This document shows, in pieces, positions 8,854 through 15,643 of a stretch of 50,604 bases of DNA. The position numbers were made by a program, and so were the translations under genes. The stretch is taken from assembly GCF_001613445.1 (NCBI RefSeq), contig NZ_BDCJ01000041.1, positions 1 through 50,604 on the forward strand, given 5' to 3'. Below the pieces are notes generated by a model. That model was not told the DNA's origin. It worked only from the letters and a program-made list of their open reading frames with translations, and did not search any database. How positions within the stretch are numbered: position 1 is the first letter of the stretch; every line of letters begins with the position of its first letter. Source of the stretch: Nocardia grenadensis NBRC 108939 (lineage in GTDB: Bacteria; Actinomycetota; Actinomycetes; Mycobacteriales; Mycobacteriaceae).

Positions 8854-9620
8854 CCGGGGTACTCCCGCGTCACTTCACGCGGGCGGGCAGGCGGGCCGGC
8901 CGGAACCCACAGCCCGAACGCGGACGGGACGAACCCGTCGGTCGCCGTACCCGCGGCGGCTTCGGTGGTCGGCAGCGGCCCCAGTTCGTCGCTGTGCCTG
9001 GTCGAGTTGCAGAGCTTGAACGGCCCGTCCGGGCTCAGGATCACCGCCATATGCGGATCCAGATGCGTCAGCCACCACAGCGAGACCTCGACGGTCTCAT
9101 CGAGGCGCATCGCCTCGAACGCCCGGTGCACCGCCTTGAACCGGGCATACACCTCGCCGTGAGCGTGCCAGCGCGGGCACCACTTCCACTCCCGCTGATC
9201 CGTGGTGACCTCCCGGCGATAGGTGGGCACCACCCACTGCTCCACGAACTCCTCGACCGTGGCGTACTTCGGTTCCGGCGCGGCCGCTTCCTCTTCGGCC
9301 TCACCGGCTGCCTCCTCCTCGGCGACCTCGCCCGCTGGTGTCTCGGTGTCGGCCAGCGCCGGGTTCAGGGCGTCCTCGGCTTCCACCAGCGCTGCGGCGC
9401 GCATCTCGGCCCGGACCGCATCGGTGAGCAGCTCGGCGACCACACCGGCGGCCATTTCCTTGGCCTCGGCGTTGATCTGGGCCTGCACCGCCTTGCGCAG
9501 CGCGGCCTCCATCAGTTCACCCAGGTCGACCCCACCCACCGGCGCGGCCGCGCCGGTGTTCTGGTCCTGGTCTTCCTGGGGGTTCTGGCCGTTTTCGGGG
9601 GTCTGCACGGTCTCGGTCAT
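8850..9620 (-). CDS. DUF4913 family protein, 256 aa
   Basis: Residues about 130-215 match the DUF4913 domain of actinobacterial plasmids and integrative elements: a WVVPTYRRE start, a WCPRWHAHGEVYARFKAVHRAF core, and a WLTHLDPHMAVILSPDGPF end. The N-terminal 110 residues are acidic and Glu/Ala rich. I chose ATG at 9620, with GAGGAAGG upstream and an ATGA overlap with the coupling-protein stop. The open frame to 9740 is only antisense-like sequence inside the neighbour. Its own stop overlaps the primase-like start, so the three are probably translationally coupled. The family function is unknown; its steady presence with transfer genes suggests an accessory role in conjugation. Confidence 0.9.
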   Translation of the reverse strand: MTETVQTPENGQNPQEDQDQNTGAAAPVGGVDLGELMEAALRKAVQAQINAEAKEMAAGVVAELLTDAVRAEMRAAALVEAEDALNPALADTETPAGEVAEEEAAGEAEEEAAAPEPKYATVEEFVEQWVVPTYRREVTTDQREWKWCPRWHAHGEVYARFKAVHRAFEAMRLDETVEVSLWWLTHLDPHMAVILSPDGPFKLCNSTRHSDELGPLPTTEAAAGTATDGFVPSAFGLWVPAGPPARPREVTREYPG

Positions 9621-11455
9621 GCGGTTTTTCCTTCCTCGTCGGCGGGGGGCGGCACGATCCGCAGCTGCGGACGCACGGCGGGAGAGGTGAACTCGGCGAG
9701 TGCTTCGCGGATCTCGCGGTCGTAGTCGCGCCACCACCACGGGATGGCCTTGGCCAAGGTCGGGCGGTGACCGGAGGAGAAGACGATGATTCGGCCCTTG
9801 GGCATCGCCGCGATATCGCTGGCGTGCAGGGTGGTCTCGGTGGTGCGGCTGGTCGACACCGACCGCGAATCCTTCGACCGCGACACCGAGGTGCTCAACT
9901 CGTAGTGCGGGCCGATCAACTCACTGCGATCACGCAGGAACCCGGCACCGTCGAGGCCGGCGCCCAGCACCTTGATGTTGGAGGCCGACCACAGCGCTTC
10001 CATACCGTCGTTGCCCCAGCAGCGCGTCCCCTGAGCCCAGGACTGCAGCACCGTCATGACGACGATCCCGCGGGACCCGAAATGGGAGTACTGCTTGGGC
10101 AGGTCCTTCCAGCGCACGATGTTCGCGGCCTCGTCGAGCACGATCGTCATCGGCACCGGCAAACGCCCGTTGGGGTGGCGGGTGCCCTCGGCGGCCCCGG
10201 CGTCCGCGACCGCCGCGCACAACGCGGTGACCAACGGACCCGCGCTGCCCTGGCCCTCTTTCGACAGCGGGTAGAGCGTGCCGCGCGAGCGCACGAACTC
10301 GTCCACATCGAACGACTCCCGGGGCCGCTCACCCTCCTGCGGCGGGGTGACCCACGGCTGGATCCGCCGGAACTTCAAGCAACTGGCCATCTTCTTGGCG
10401 GTGCCGAAAATGCCGCTGCGCTGCTTGTCCTCGCAGTTGTACTGCGCGATCAGACCCGCAGCGTCCTGGTCGTAGTGGTGACGCTGCAAGATCTTGACCG
10501 GGGTGCGGTCCTGGTCGTCGGTCACCCACGCGAACACCTGGGTGATCGGTTTCTTGTCCAGCGCGGCCGCCAGGATCAGCCCGGCCAACAGGTCTTCCCC
10601 TTCGGGATCGAAGAACGCATCCCGCTTCTCGTTCTCGGTGGGGCCACCGAACGCGAAGTGCGCGGCGAGCTTGTAGGCCCGCTCCTGCGCGGCCGCCGGA
10701 TCCCCGTCACCCAGAACCCAGGCGGTCGGGTCCCAGTAGAAGGTCGGCTCGCCATCGGCCACACCCTGCGGGTCGAACACACGCACCGCGCCCTTCGTGG
10801 CACGGAACCGGCTGGTCGCATCCACAACATCGCGTTTGTTGCTGGTCGCCACGACCGCACCCGGGGCCTCCATCACCGCCGGAATCACGCGAGTGGTCGT
10901 CTTACCCGACCGCGGACCCCAAATGTCGAGGTGAAGGTCCTCATACGAGGCGTAGAGGAGTTTGTCGTCGGCGACCGACCGGCCGATCATCACCCCCGGG
11001 GCATCGCCCGGGTTCAGCTGCACATTCAGCGCGGCGGCGCGCTCGGCGACCGCCGCTTCCGACAACCCCGCCAGTTCCCGCCCGCGGCCCATGTACTTGG
11101 CCTGAGCGTCGATGGGCTCCTTCTTGTTCTTCTCCCAATGCCGCGACAGCGCACGGCACTTGCGGCAGCCGGCCCGCCACGCCGCCCGGGCACCGACCGC
11201 ACCGAGGCCGGTGCCGATGAGCAGCGTCGCCAGACCACCGTTGGCCGCGCCGGTCCAGTCCACATCCCCGGTCGCGAGGTTGCAGGCCAGCGAGATCGGG
11301 TTGATCGGGAGATCCTGATCCGGACCGCCGTAGAGGGCCTCACCCAGCCAGAGGCTGGCGTAGGCGGTCGCGCCGACGGTGGCGCCGGCGCCCACGAGGA
11401 TGAGTTCTTTCCAGTCGTTCAGCCCGGCACCGGGCTGCTTCACACTGCGGTCCAC
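9617..11455 (-). CDS. VirD4/TraG-type coupling protein (conjugative ATPase), 612 aa
   Basis: Start taken as GTG at 11455, with GGAGG seven bases upstream; the frame continues to 11755 but that stretch overlaps a better small gene. Two membrane segments come first (about 17-40 and 73-95), then the ATPase. Walker A is GPRSGKTT at 180-187, Walker B is MTIVLDE ending at 442 with the typical AANI following. FGSRGIVVMTVLQSW after that fits the VirD4 sensor region. The C-terminus is about 30 charged residues. It should sit at the inner membrane, bind the relaxase-DNA complex and feed it to a secretion channel. No VirB4 or other channel gene was recognised in the window. Confidence 0.92.
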   Translation of the reverse strand: MDRSVKQPGAGLNDWKELILVGAGATVGATAYASLWLGEALYGGPDQDLPINPISLACNLATGDVDWTGAANGGLATLLIGTGLGAVGARAAWRAGCRKCRALSRHWEKNKKEPIDAQAKYMGRGRELAGLSEAAVAERAAALNVQLNPGDAPGVMIGRSVADDKLLYASYEDLHLDIWGPRSGKTTTRVIPAVMEAPGAVVATSNKRDVVDATSRFRATKGAVRVFDPQGVADGEPTFYWDPTAWVLGDGDPAAAQERAYKLAAHFAFGGPTENEKRDAFFDPEGEDLLAGLILAAALDKKPITQVFAWVTDDQDRTPVKILQRHHYDQDAAGLIAQYNCEDKQRSGIFGTAKKMASCLKFRRIQPWVTPPQEGERPRESFDVDEFVRSRGTLYPLSKEGQGSAGPLVTALCAAVADAGAAEGTRHPNGRLPVPMTIVLDEAANIVRWKDLPKQYSHFGSRGIVVMTVLQSWAQGTRCWGNDGMEALWSASNIKVLGAGLDGAGFLRDRSELIGPHYELSTSVSRSKDSRSVSTSRTTETTLHASDIAAMPKGRIIVFSSGHRPTLAKAIPWWWRDYDREIREALAEFTSPAVRPQLRIVPPPADEEGKTA

Positions 11456-11709
11456 GCCGCACCTCCGAACGGGATGACGGCCACCTCGACGACGCGTGTC
11501 GCGCCGTCGTGGCCGTGGATGGTCTCGATATCGGTGAGGCAGGAGGCCTCGACAGTCGTGCGGACCGGGCCGCGCCAGCGCAGGGACACCGTGCCGTCGG
11601 GCCACACGACCCCATCGGACACGACCCCGGTGCCGCTGTAACCGGTCCGGTCCACATCGCGGTGCAGCTGGAAAAACCGCACACCAGCAGTGGTTTCGAC
11701 CCCGGTCAT
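11440..11709 (-). CDS. Small transfer-operon protein, 89 aa
   Basis: ATG at 11709 overlaps the stop of the WhiB-like gene (TGATG), and the 3' end runs 16 bases into the coupling-protein gene. The product is a compact beta-rich protein with regularly spaced short strands (TVSLRWRGPVRTTVE, RVVEVAVIPFGG) and no membrane segment. I do not recognise it. The tight coupling on both sides argues that it is real and works with the coupling protein. Confidence 0.7.
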   Translation of the reverse strand: MTGVETTAGVRFFQLHRDVDRTGYSGTGVVSDGVVWPDGTVSLRWRGPVRTTVEASCLTDIETIHGHDGATRVVEVAVIPFGGAAWTAV

Positions 11710-12011
11710 CACGCGGCCCGCCTCTCGCCGGCCTGTGCCGCGCTCGCGACGACACGGAGCCGGTCGGCGAGTTCGCCGAACACCTTCAGCGACTTGCGCA
11801 CCGTCGGCAGGTGCACGCCCGCGACAACGCACTCGACAAGGTCCCGCCGCTCGACCCGGGGCGCCGCCCAGGCGGCGCATTCGGCCAGCAGCGGGCAGTC
11901 ACGGCAGGCCGCCTGAGCAAGCTCGATCCGCGCAGGCTGCTGAGCCGAGGCGAAGAACAGTTCCGGATCGGTGCTGCACACCAGACCGGAGCGCGAGATA
12001 TCCATGCTCAT
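11709..12011 (-). CDS. WhiB-like (Wbl) protein, 100 aa
   Basis: Four cysteines in the Wbl arrangement: C12, C36, C39 and C45 (C-x23-C-x2-C-x5-C), with D and F residues after the first Cys as in family members. Wbl proteins hold a redox-sensitive 4Fe-4S cluster and usually act as transcription factors with the sigma factor. The turn that normally follows, G-(I/V)-W-G-G, is replaced by VVAGVHLP, although a basic C-terminal helix is present. The start overlaps the previous stop (ATGA); ATG at 12005 is an alternative. It is embedded in the transfer operon, so it may link transfer to redox or nitric-oxide state, or simply regulate the plasmid. Confidence 0.85.
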   Translation of the reverse strand: MSMDISRSGLVCSTDPELFFASAQQPARIELAQAACRDCPLLAECAAWAAPRVERRDLVECVVAGVHLPTVRKSLKVFGELADRLRVVASAAQAGERRAA

Positions 12012-12241
12012 CGCGTGGCCTCCCCCGTCGGGTGAGCCGCGCTGGTAATGGCGCAGAACGGCTCACAACTGGACTCGGGGATCTGGGCGCCCTCGCCGAA
12101 ATCCGCGCAGGACACGGCGGCGCACACGATCACGGCGAACGTGATGACCCCACCGATCACGGCGAAGATCGAGCCGACGACACCGACGCCGGCGCCCGGG
12201 CCTACCGGGATGTAGATATCGATGTAGCGATCGCGGGACAT
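12008..12241 (-). CDS. Small membrane protein, 77 aa
   Basis: ATG at 12241 overlaps the stop of the preceding gene (TGATG). The product has a short polar start, then one long hydrophobic segment at about 16-46 rich in Gly, Val and Ile (GVVGSIFAVIGGVITFAVIV), followed by a tail with four Cys residues (C40, C45, C59, C63 by rough count). It is probably a single-pass membrane protein. Its place between the small operon genes and the coupling protein suggests a membrane accessory in transfer, but no family is recognised. Confidence 0.72.
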   Translation of the reverse strand: MSRDRYIDIYIPVGPGAGVGVVGSIFAVIGGVITFAVIVCAAVSCADFGEGAQIPESSCEPFCAITSAAHPTGEATR

Positions 12242-12549
12242 CACGCGACCTCCGCCGACATCGCCACGAAGCCGCGGGCTTCCGCCGCGGTCAGACCCAA
12301 CAGGCTTGCCCACCGATCGACTTCCACCCGCTCCGGAGCGATCGCGATCTTCATCGCGGCCAGGGCCTGCGTGCGGGTCAACTGCCGCCCCGGCAGGTAG
12401 GAGACATGCCAGCGGTCCAGCCCCACGTAATCCGCGTGGTGGACGGTGGCCTCGCTGACCAAATGGCCGTCGCGCTCGATGACCGCCGGGATGGTCGGAT
12501 TGGCCGCCCGACGCCAGGTCTCGCGTGTCCAAACAGCAGGTACCTGCAT
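12241..12549 (-). CDS. Small hypothetical transfer-operon protein, 102 aa
   Basis: ATG at 12549 overlaps the stop of the first operon gene (TGATG). The longer frame back to 12780 has antisense character and is rejected. The product has an N-terminal strand-rich half with conserved-looking Trp residues (VWTRETWRRA, DRWHVSYLPG) and a C-terminal helical half that could form a helix-turn-helix (VDRWASLLGLTAAEARGFVA). DNA binding is possible but unproven. Confidence 0.7.
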   Translation of the reverse strand: MQVPAVWTRETWRRAANPTIPAVIERDGHLVSEATVHHADYVGLDRWHVSYLPGRQLTRTQALAAMKIAIAPERVEVDRWASLLGLTAAEARGFVAMSAEVA

Positions 12550-12872
12550 CACGCACTCACCCCCAGCGCCGACGCGTCCGAGGGGACCTCTCCGGCCTGG
12601 CAGCGCAGCACCGCGTCCAAGGCATCCAACCCGAGCGTCTGCGCCTGAAGTTCGATCATCCCCCAAGCCATTCGGGTGTTCGGGGTGTCGAACCACAGGC
12701 CCCGACCCCACCGCGCAGACAACTCCGCGATCGTCAGGCCGGCCACGGCAGCACGGGCGGATACCCGTACGCCCGGCCACAGCGTGAGCCGAAAACGGCC
12801 CGGTGCAACCTCATACGCGCAGTGCGCGGACCGCTCTGCGGTCAACCACTGCCCCTCACGCCTTATCGCCAT
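12549..12872 (-). CDS. First gene of the transfer operon, hypothetical 107 aa
   Basis: ATG at 12872 with GGAGGAG nine bases upstream makes this the first gene of the long leftward operon (12872 to 3652). The product has an N-terminal beta-rich part with several Trp and Arg residues (FRLTLWPGVRVSARAAV) and a C-terminal helical part with evenly spaced Leu. No family recognised. Expression is expected from the divergent promoter region at 12873-12985, under the operator described there. Confidence 0.72.
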   Translation of the reverse strand: MAIRREGQWLTAERSAHCAYEVAPGRFRLTLWPGVRVSARAAVAGLTIAELSARWGRGLWFDTPNTRMAWGMIELQAQTLGLDALDAVLRCQAGEVPSDASALGVSA

Positions 12873-12933
12873 GAGGACTCCTCCTTCACTCTATCGACTG
12901 TCTATCTGAGTGAATCAGACTGAGTTGATAGAG

Positions 12934-12959
12934 TCAATCATGTTCAAGTGATTGACTTA
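12934..12959. promoter_or_regulatory. Divergent promoter region with perfect 9-bp inverted repeat operator
   Basis: AGTCAATCA (12934-12942) and TGATTGACT (12951-12959) form a perfect inverted repeat with an 8-bp spacer, between the leftward transfer operon and the rightward GntR gene (start 12986). The arms flank a shared AT-rich region. A second, outer pair, ACTCTATC (about 12889) and GATAGAGT (12929-12936), adds dyad symmetry on the transfer-operon side. The layout is that expected for a GntR-type repressor controlling itself and the divergent operon. Confidence 0.75.
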
Positions 12960-12985
12960 AGTGACTCAAGGAGACTTACTCTTAG

Positions 12986-13390
12986 ATGGTGAGCAAACCG
13001 CGATATGCCCTCATCGCCGATGACATTCGGGCCAAGATCAGCCGCGGCGACTATGCGCCCGGCGACCAGCTGCCGACCAAGGCTCAGCTGATGGAGCAAT
13101 GGGGCGCTGCTCTCAATACCGTTGCGAGAGCGATCACCGAGCTGCAAAACGAGGGCCTCGTCGAGACCTTCCACGGGGTCGGGTCCTTCGTCCAATCGCC
13201 GGCGCCGGTGGAACAAGCCGGAGAAGGCGACGAGGTCGCCCAACTACGAGCCCGTGTCGAGCAGTTGGAGGCGATGTGCGCTCGCGTTGAGCAGCTGGAA
13301 GCACTGATGATGGAGGTTTTTTCTAACCTCGGCCTTACCTACCCCGCCGCGCCGAACATCCCGGAAACCTCCTCCCGGGAGGCGATGTGA
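12986..13390 (+). CDS. GntR-family transcriptional regulator, 134 aa
   Basis: Residues 4-70 are a classic GntR winged helix: YALIADDIRAKISRGDYAPG, then the DQLPT turn, and NTVARAITELQNEGLVET as the recognition region. The C-terminal part is short and coiled-coil (VAQLRARVEQLEAM, then ARVEQLEALM), without a FadR or UTRA ligand domain, so it resembles the short plasmid and ICE repressors of the KorSA kind. ATG at 12986 follows AAGGAGA with an 11-base spacer. Its stop overlaps the next GTG. It faces the transfer operon across a perfect operator and most likely represses both directions. Confidence 0.9.
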   Translation: MVSKPRYALIADDIRAKISRGDYAPGDQLPTKAQLMEQWGAALNTVARAITELQNEGLVETFHGVGSFVQSPAPVEQAGEGDEVAQLRARVEQLEAMCARVEQLEALMMEVFSNLGLTYPAAPNIPETSSREAM

Positions 13391-14529
13391 ACGTACGTCG
13401 CCTGCCATCCTCGGGCGGAACCGTCACGGGGCTGCACACACGCGGATCCAGCTACCACCCGGACTACGCAGCCCTCGCGCGCGGCCGCGTCTCGATGGCC
13501 AGGGCTTCTGCAGGTCTGTCTCCCGTCGAATTCGCTGCGGCACTCAGTGATTTGCTCGGTCGTAGCATTCAGGCTGGTCACGTGACCTCTTGGGAGAACA
13601 GGGCAACCCCACCCGGGGATGTACTGATGGCCATCACTGCACTGGCGCCGACGAACTCCAGCACCCTTGGAATTCGTTCTCACAAATTTATCGCTGCGCA
13701 TGTCGGACACACGCGCGTCCAGCAGCTCGTCGAAAGCCTGGAACTGGAACGGGTCACCGGCCACCTGGGTCGAACCCCTTGCTGGATCGGACCCGTCCCC
13801 GAGACGGGCGACCACTGCTCGGTGTCGCTATTTCCCTTCGGCACGGCCATCATCCACCTGCTTGAAGATCTTGACCTGCCCGATGTCACTTCGCTCGCCT
13901 ACTGGCGCTACCAGTCGTACCCAGAGAACCTCAGGTGGGCCGGGCAGTACCTCACCGAAGCGGCAGGTACAGACATCGCCGCCTCGTACGTTCTCAGCAC
14001 CTATTGGGTCTACGCCGCGCCATGGGCCGGGCAGAGTCTCGACACTGGGCTGCGCTTGATCTGCGCCCCACGGGTGCTCGTCGACCGTGAGGTCACTCCA
14101 AACGCCCAAGCTGCCAGCGAGCGCACCGAACACGACCTGCTCGGTGCGGGTTACCACCCGCCCGAGATGCGCAGTTTCGGCAGTCCGGGCGTTTCCAGCG
14201 CGTGGGCAAGTTGGTCAGGGGTGGTCTACCACCCGCACGATCCTCTTCGGGGTCTTGCCGAAAACGACCTCGTCCAGTTCGAGATCGGGGTCCAGGCCAT
14301 CTGGGCTTTCACGGCCTACATTAACGAGCAAATCGAAGCTGGCGTGGACCCCGACATATCACCTGAATACGGCGGCCGCTTCCTCAGAGCGATGCGGCTG
14401 CTGCTGTTCAACCCCCGGCCGCAGGAGACCGGGCAGTACCAGCAGATGCGAGAGGCGGTCGTCACCTCCAGCGGCCTGCCATCCCAGCTTGAACTAGCCA
14501 TGGAGGCACTGAAGGAGGCCGGCCAGTGA
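13387..14529 (+). CDS. XRE-type HTH regulator with large unknown C-terminal domain, 380 aa
   Basis: GTG at 13387 overlaps the GntR stop (GTGA). Residues about 28-80 form a Cro/C1-like helix-turn-helix (LARGRVSMARASAGLSPVEF, followed by SWENRATPPGDVL). The remaining 290 residues are an unrecognised domain rich in aromatic residues (YWRYQSYPENLRW, YVLSTYWVYAAPW), possibly a ligand or peptide sensor. Its stop overlaps the isochorismatase start, so GntR, XRE and hydrolase form one coupled operon. Codon use is somewhat less GC-biased than in the transfer operon. Confidence 0.85.
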   Translation: MNVRRLPSSGGTVTGLHTRGSSYHPDYAALARGRVSMARASAGLSPVEFAAALSDLLGRSIQAGHVTSWENRATPPGDVLMAITALAPTNSSTLGIRSHKFIAAHVGHTRVQQLVESLELERVTGHLGRTPCWIGPVPETGDHCSVSLFPFGTAIIHLLEDLDLPDVTSLAYWRYQSYPENLRWAGQYLTEAAGTDIAASYVLSTYWVYAAPWAGQSLDTGLRLICAPRVLVDREVTPNAQAASERTEHDLLGAGYHPPEMRSFGSPGVSSAWASWSGVVYHPHDPLRGLAENDLVQFEIGVQAIWAFTAYINEQIEAGVDPDISPEYGGRFLRAMRLLLFNPRPQETGQYQQMREAVVTSSGLPSQLELAMEALKEAGQ

Positions 14530-15116
14530 TCGACATAGACAAAGCAGCGCTGCTCGTCGTCGACGTACAGAACGGGTTCGTCAACGAGTTCTCGGCCCAC
14601 GCGGTTCCGGTGATCGTGGACCTCGCGACCCGTTGGGCGCAGGCCGACCGGCCGACGATGTACACCCGCTACTGGAACTACACCGGCAGCCCCTGGGAGC
14701 GCCTGATCGGCTGGAGAGCGCTGTACGGACCACCCGAGACCGACCTCGTCGAAGAACTTGAAGTGCTGGCCGATGCACCCGGATCGCACCTCCTCGACAA
14801 AACGGTTTACACCGCGCTCACCGCCGAGGGGCGCGACCTACTCCGCCGCCTCGACGTAACAGACCTAGTCATATGCGGAATCGCCACCGACGCCTGCGTT
14901 CTGAAGACAGCGCTCGACGCTTTCGAGTTCGGCTACACACCCTGGGTCGTCCGAGACGCCGTTGCCTCTAACGCAACTCGACACCGCGCGGCCGAAATCC
15001 ACGAATCCGCACTACTGCACATCTCGAGGCTGGTCGGTGCTGGCCAAGTGGTCGATTCCGCCCGCATCCAGCAGTCGCTGGCAGAACGCACCGCGTCCGC
15101 TACCCCCGAGCTGTAA
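14526..15116 (+). CDS. Isochorismatase-like cysteine hydrolase, 196 aa
   Basis: All three catalytic residues of the isochorismatase/nicotinamidase fold are visible: D13 in LVVDVQNGF, K92 in LLDKTVYTA, and C124 in GIATDACVLKTALDA. The length is typical. GTG at 14526 overlaps the XRE stop. Family members hydrolyse amides, carbamates or the enol ether of isochorismate; the substrate here cannot be told from the sequence. Being the third gene of a regulatory operon beside the transfer operon, it may act on a small signal or a metabolite sensed by the XRE protein (inference). Confidence 0.9.
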   Translation: MIDIDKAALLVVDVQNGFVNEFSAHAVPVIVDLATRWAQADRPTMYTRYWNYTGSPWERLIGWRALYGPPETDLVEELEVLADAPGSHLLDKTVYTALTAEGRDLLRRLDVTDLVICGIATDACVLKTALDAFEFGYTPWVVRDAVASNATRHRAAEIHESALLHISRLVGAGQVVDSARIQQSLAERTASATPEL

Positions 15117-15275
15117 TGCCCCCTATTACCTGAATGTTGGCGCTTTGGGCGGCTGCGGGTCGCACATGGTCGTAAGGGCGATGTGGAACCCACGCCTGAA
15201 CTCACAATTTTCGTGGGAAACCAAATCCGGCGTGTCGGTAGGCGTTAACAGTTTGGGCATGGAAGGGTAACACGC

Positions 15276-15542
15276 ATGGCTCAGCTGCCCAAGGGAGAAC
15301 GAGCCCAGGTTGGCCCACGCCTGGCGCTCGATGTTTTCGAGGCCGTACGTCGGCTCGCCGAGGAAAACAGAATGTCCGTGTCCCAGTACGTGGCGGACGT
15401 AATGGCCCTCCACGTCAACCGGCCCGACCTCGTCCTGGAGCTCGACAAGCCGCGGCATGTACCGCGGCGAGCTCGGCCGAAGAAGGGCCGCAAGCGAAAG
15501 ACCGAGAAGACGAACCAGCAGGAGTTGCCACTGGCTGGATAG
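15276..15542 (+). CDS. Small ribbon-helix-helix-like protein, 88 aa
   Basis: ATG at 15276 with GGAAGGG eight bases upstream. Residues 12-48 fit a ribbon-helix-helix or CopG-like fold: a short strand (VGPRLALDVFEAVRRLAEEN), then RMSVSQYVADVMALHV. The C-terminal 30 residues are very basic (RRARPKKGRKRKTEK), suitable for DNA contact. It stands directly upstream of the Rep-like gene, a usual place for a copy-number regulator. No toxin partner is adjacent. Confidence 0.75.
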   Translation: MAQLPKGERAQVGPRLALDVFEAVRRLAEENRMSVSQYVADVMALHVNRPDLVLELDKPRHVPRRARPKKGRKRKTEKTNQQELPLAG

Positions 15543-15582
15543 TGACCGCAGGCATCGGCCTGCCCTCAACAACCTCATAAAC

Positions 15583-15619
15583 GCGGAAAGCCTCCGACCT
15601 GGTACGTCGGAGGCTCCGC
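15583..15619 (+). promoter_or_regulatory. Hairpin between RHH gene and rep
   Basis: AGCCTCCGAC (15589-15598) pairs with GTCGGAGGCT (15606-15615), and GCGG/CCGC extend the stem past a two-base bulge. It sits 40 bases after the RHH stop and 25 before the Rep start, without a T-run. It could be a terminator or a leader structure limiting Rep synthesis. Confidence 0.55.
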
Positions 15620-15643
15620 ATAGCACCCCAGAAGGGTCTTGTC

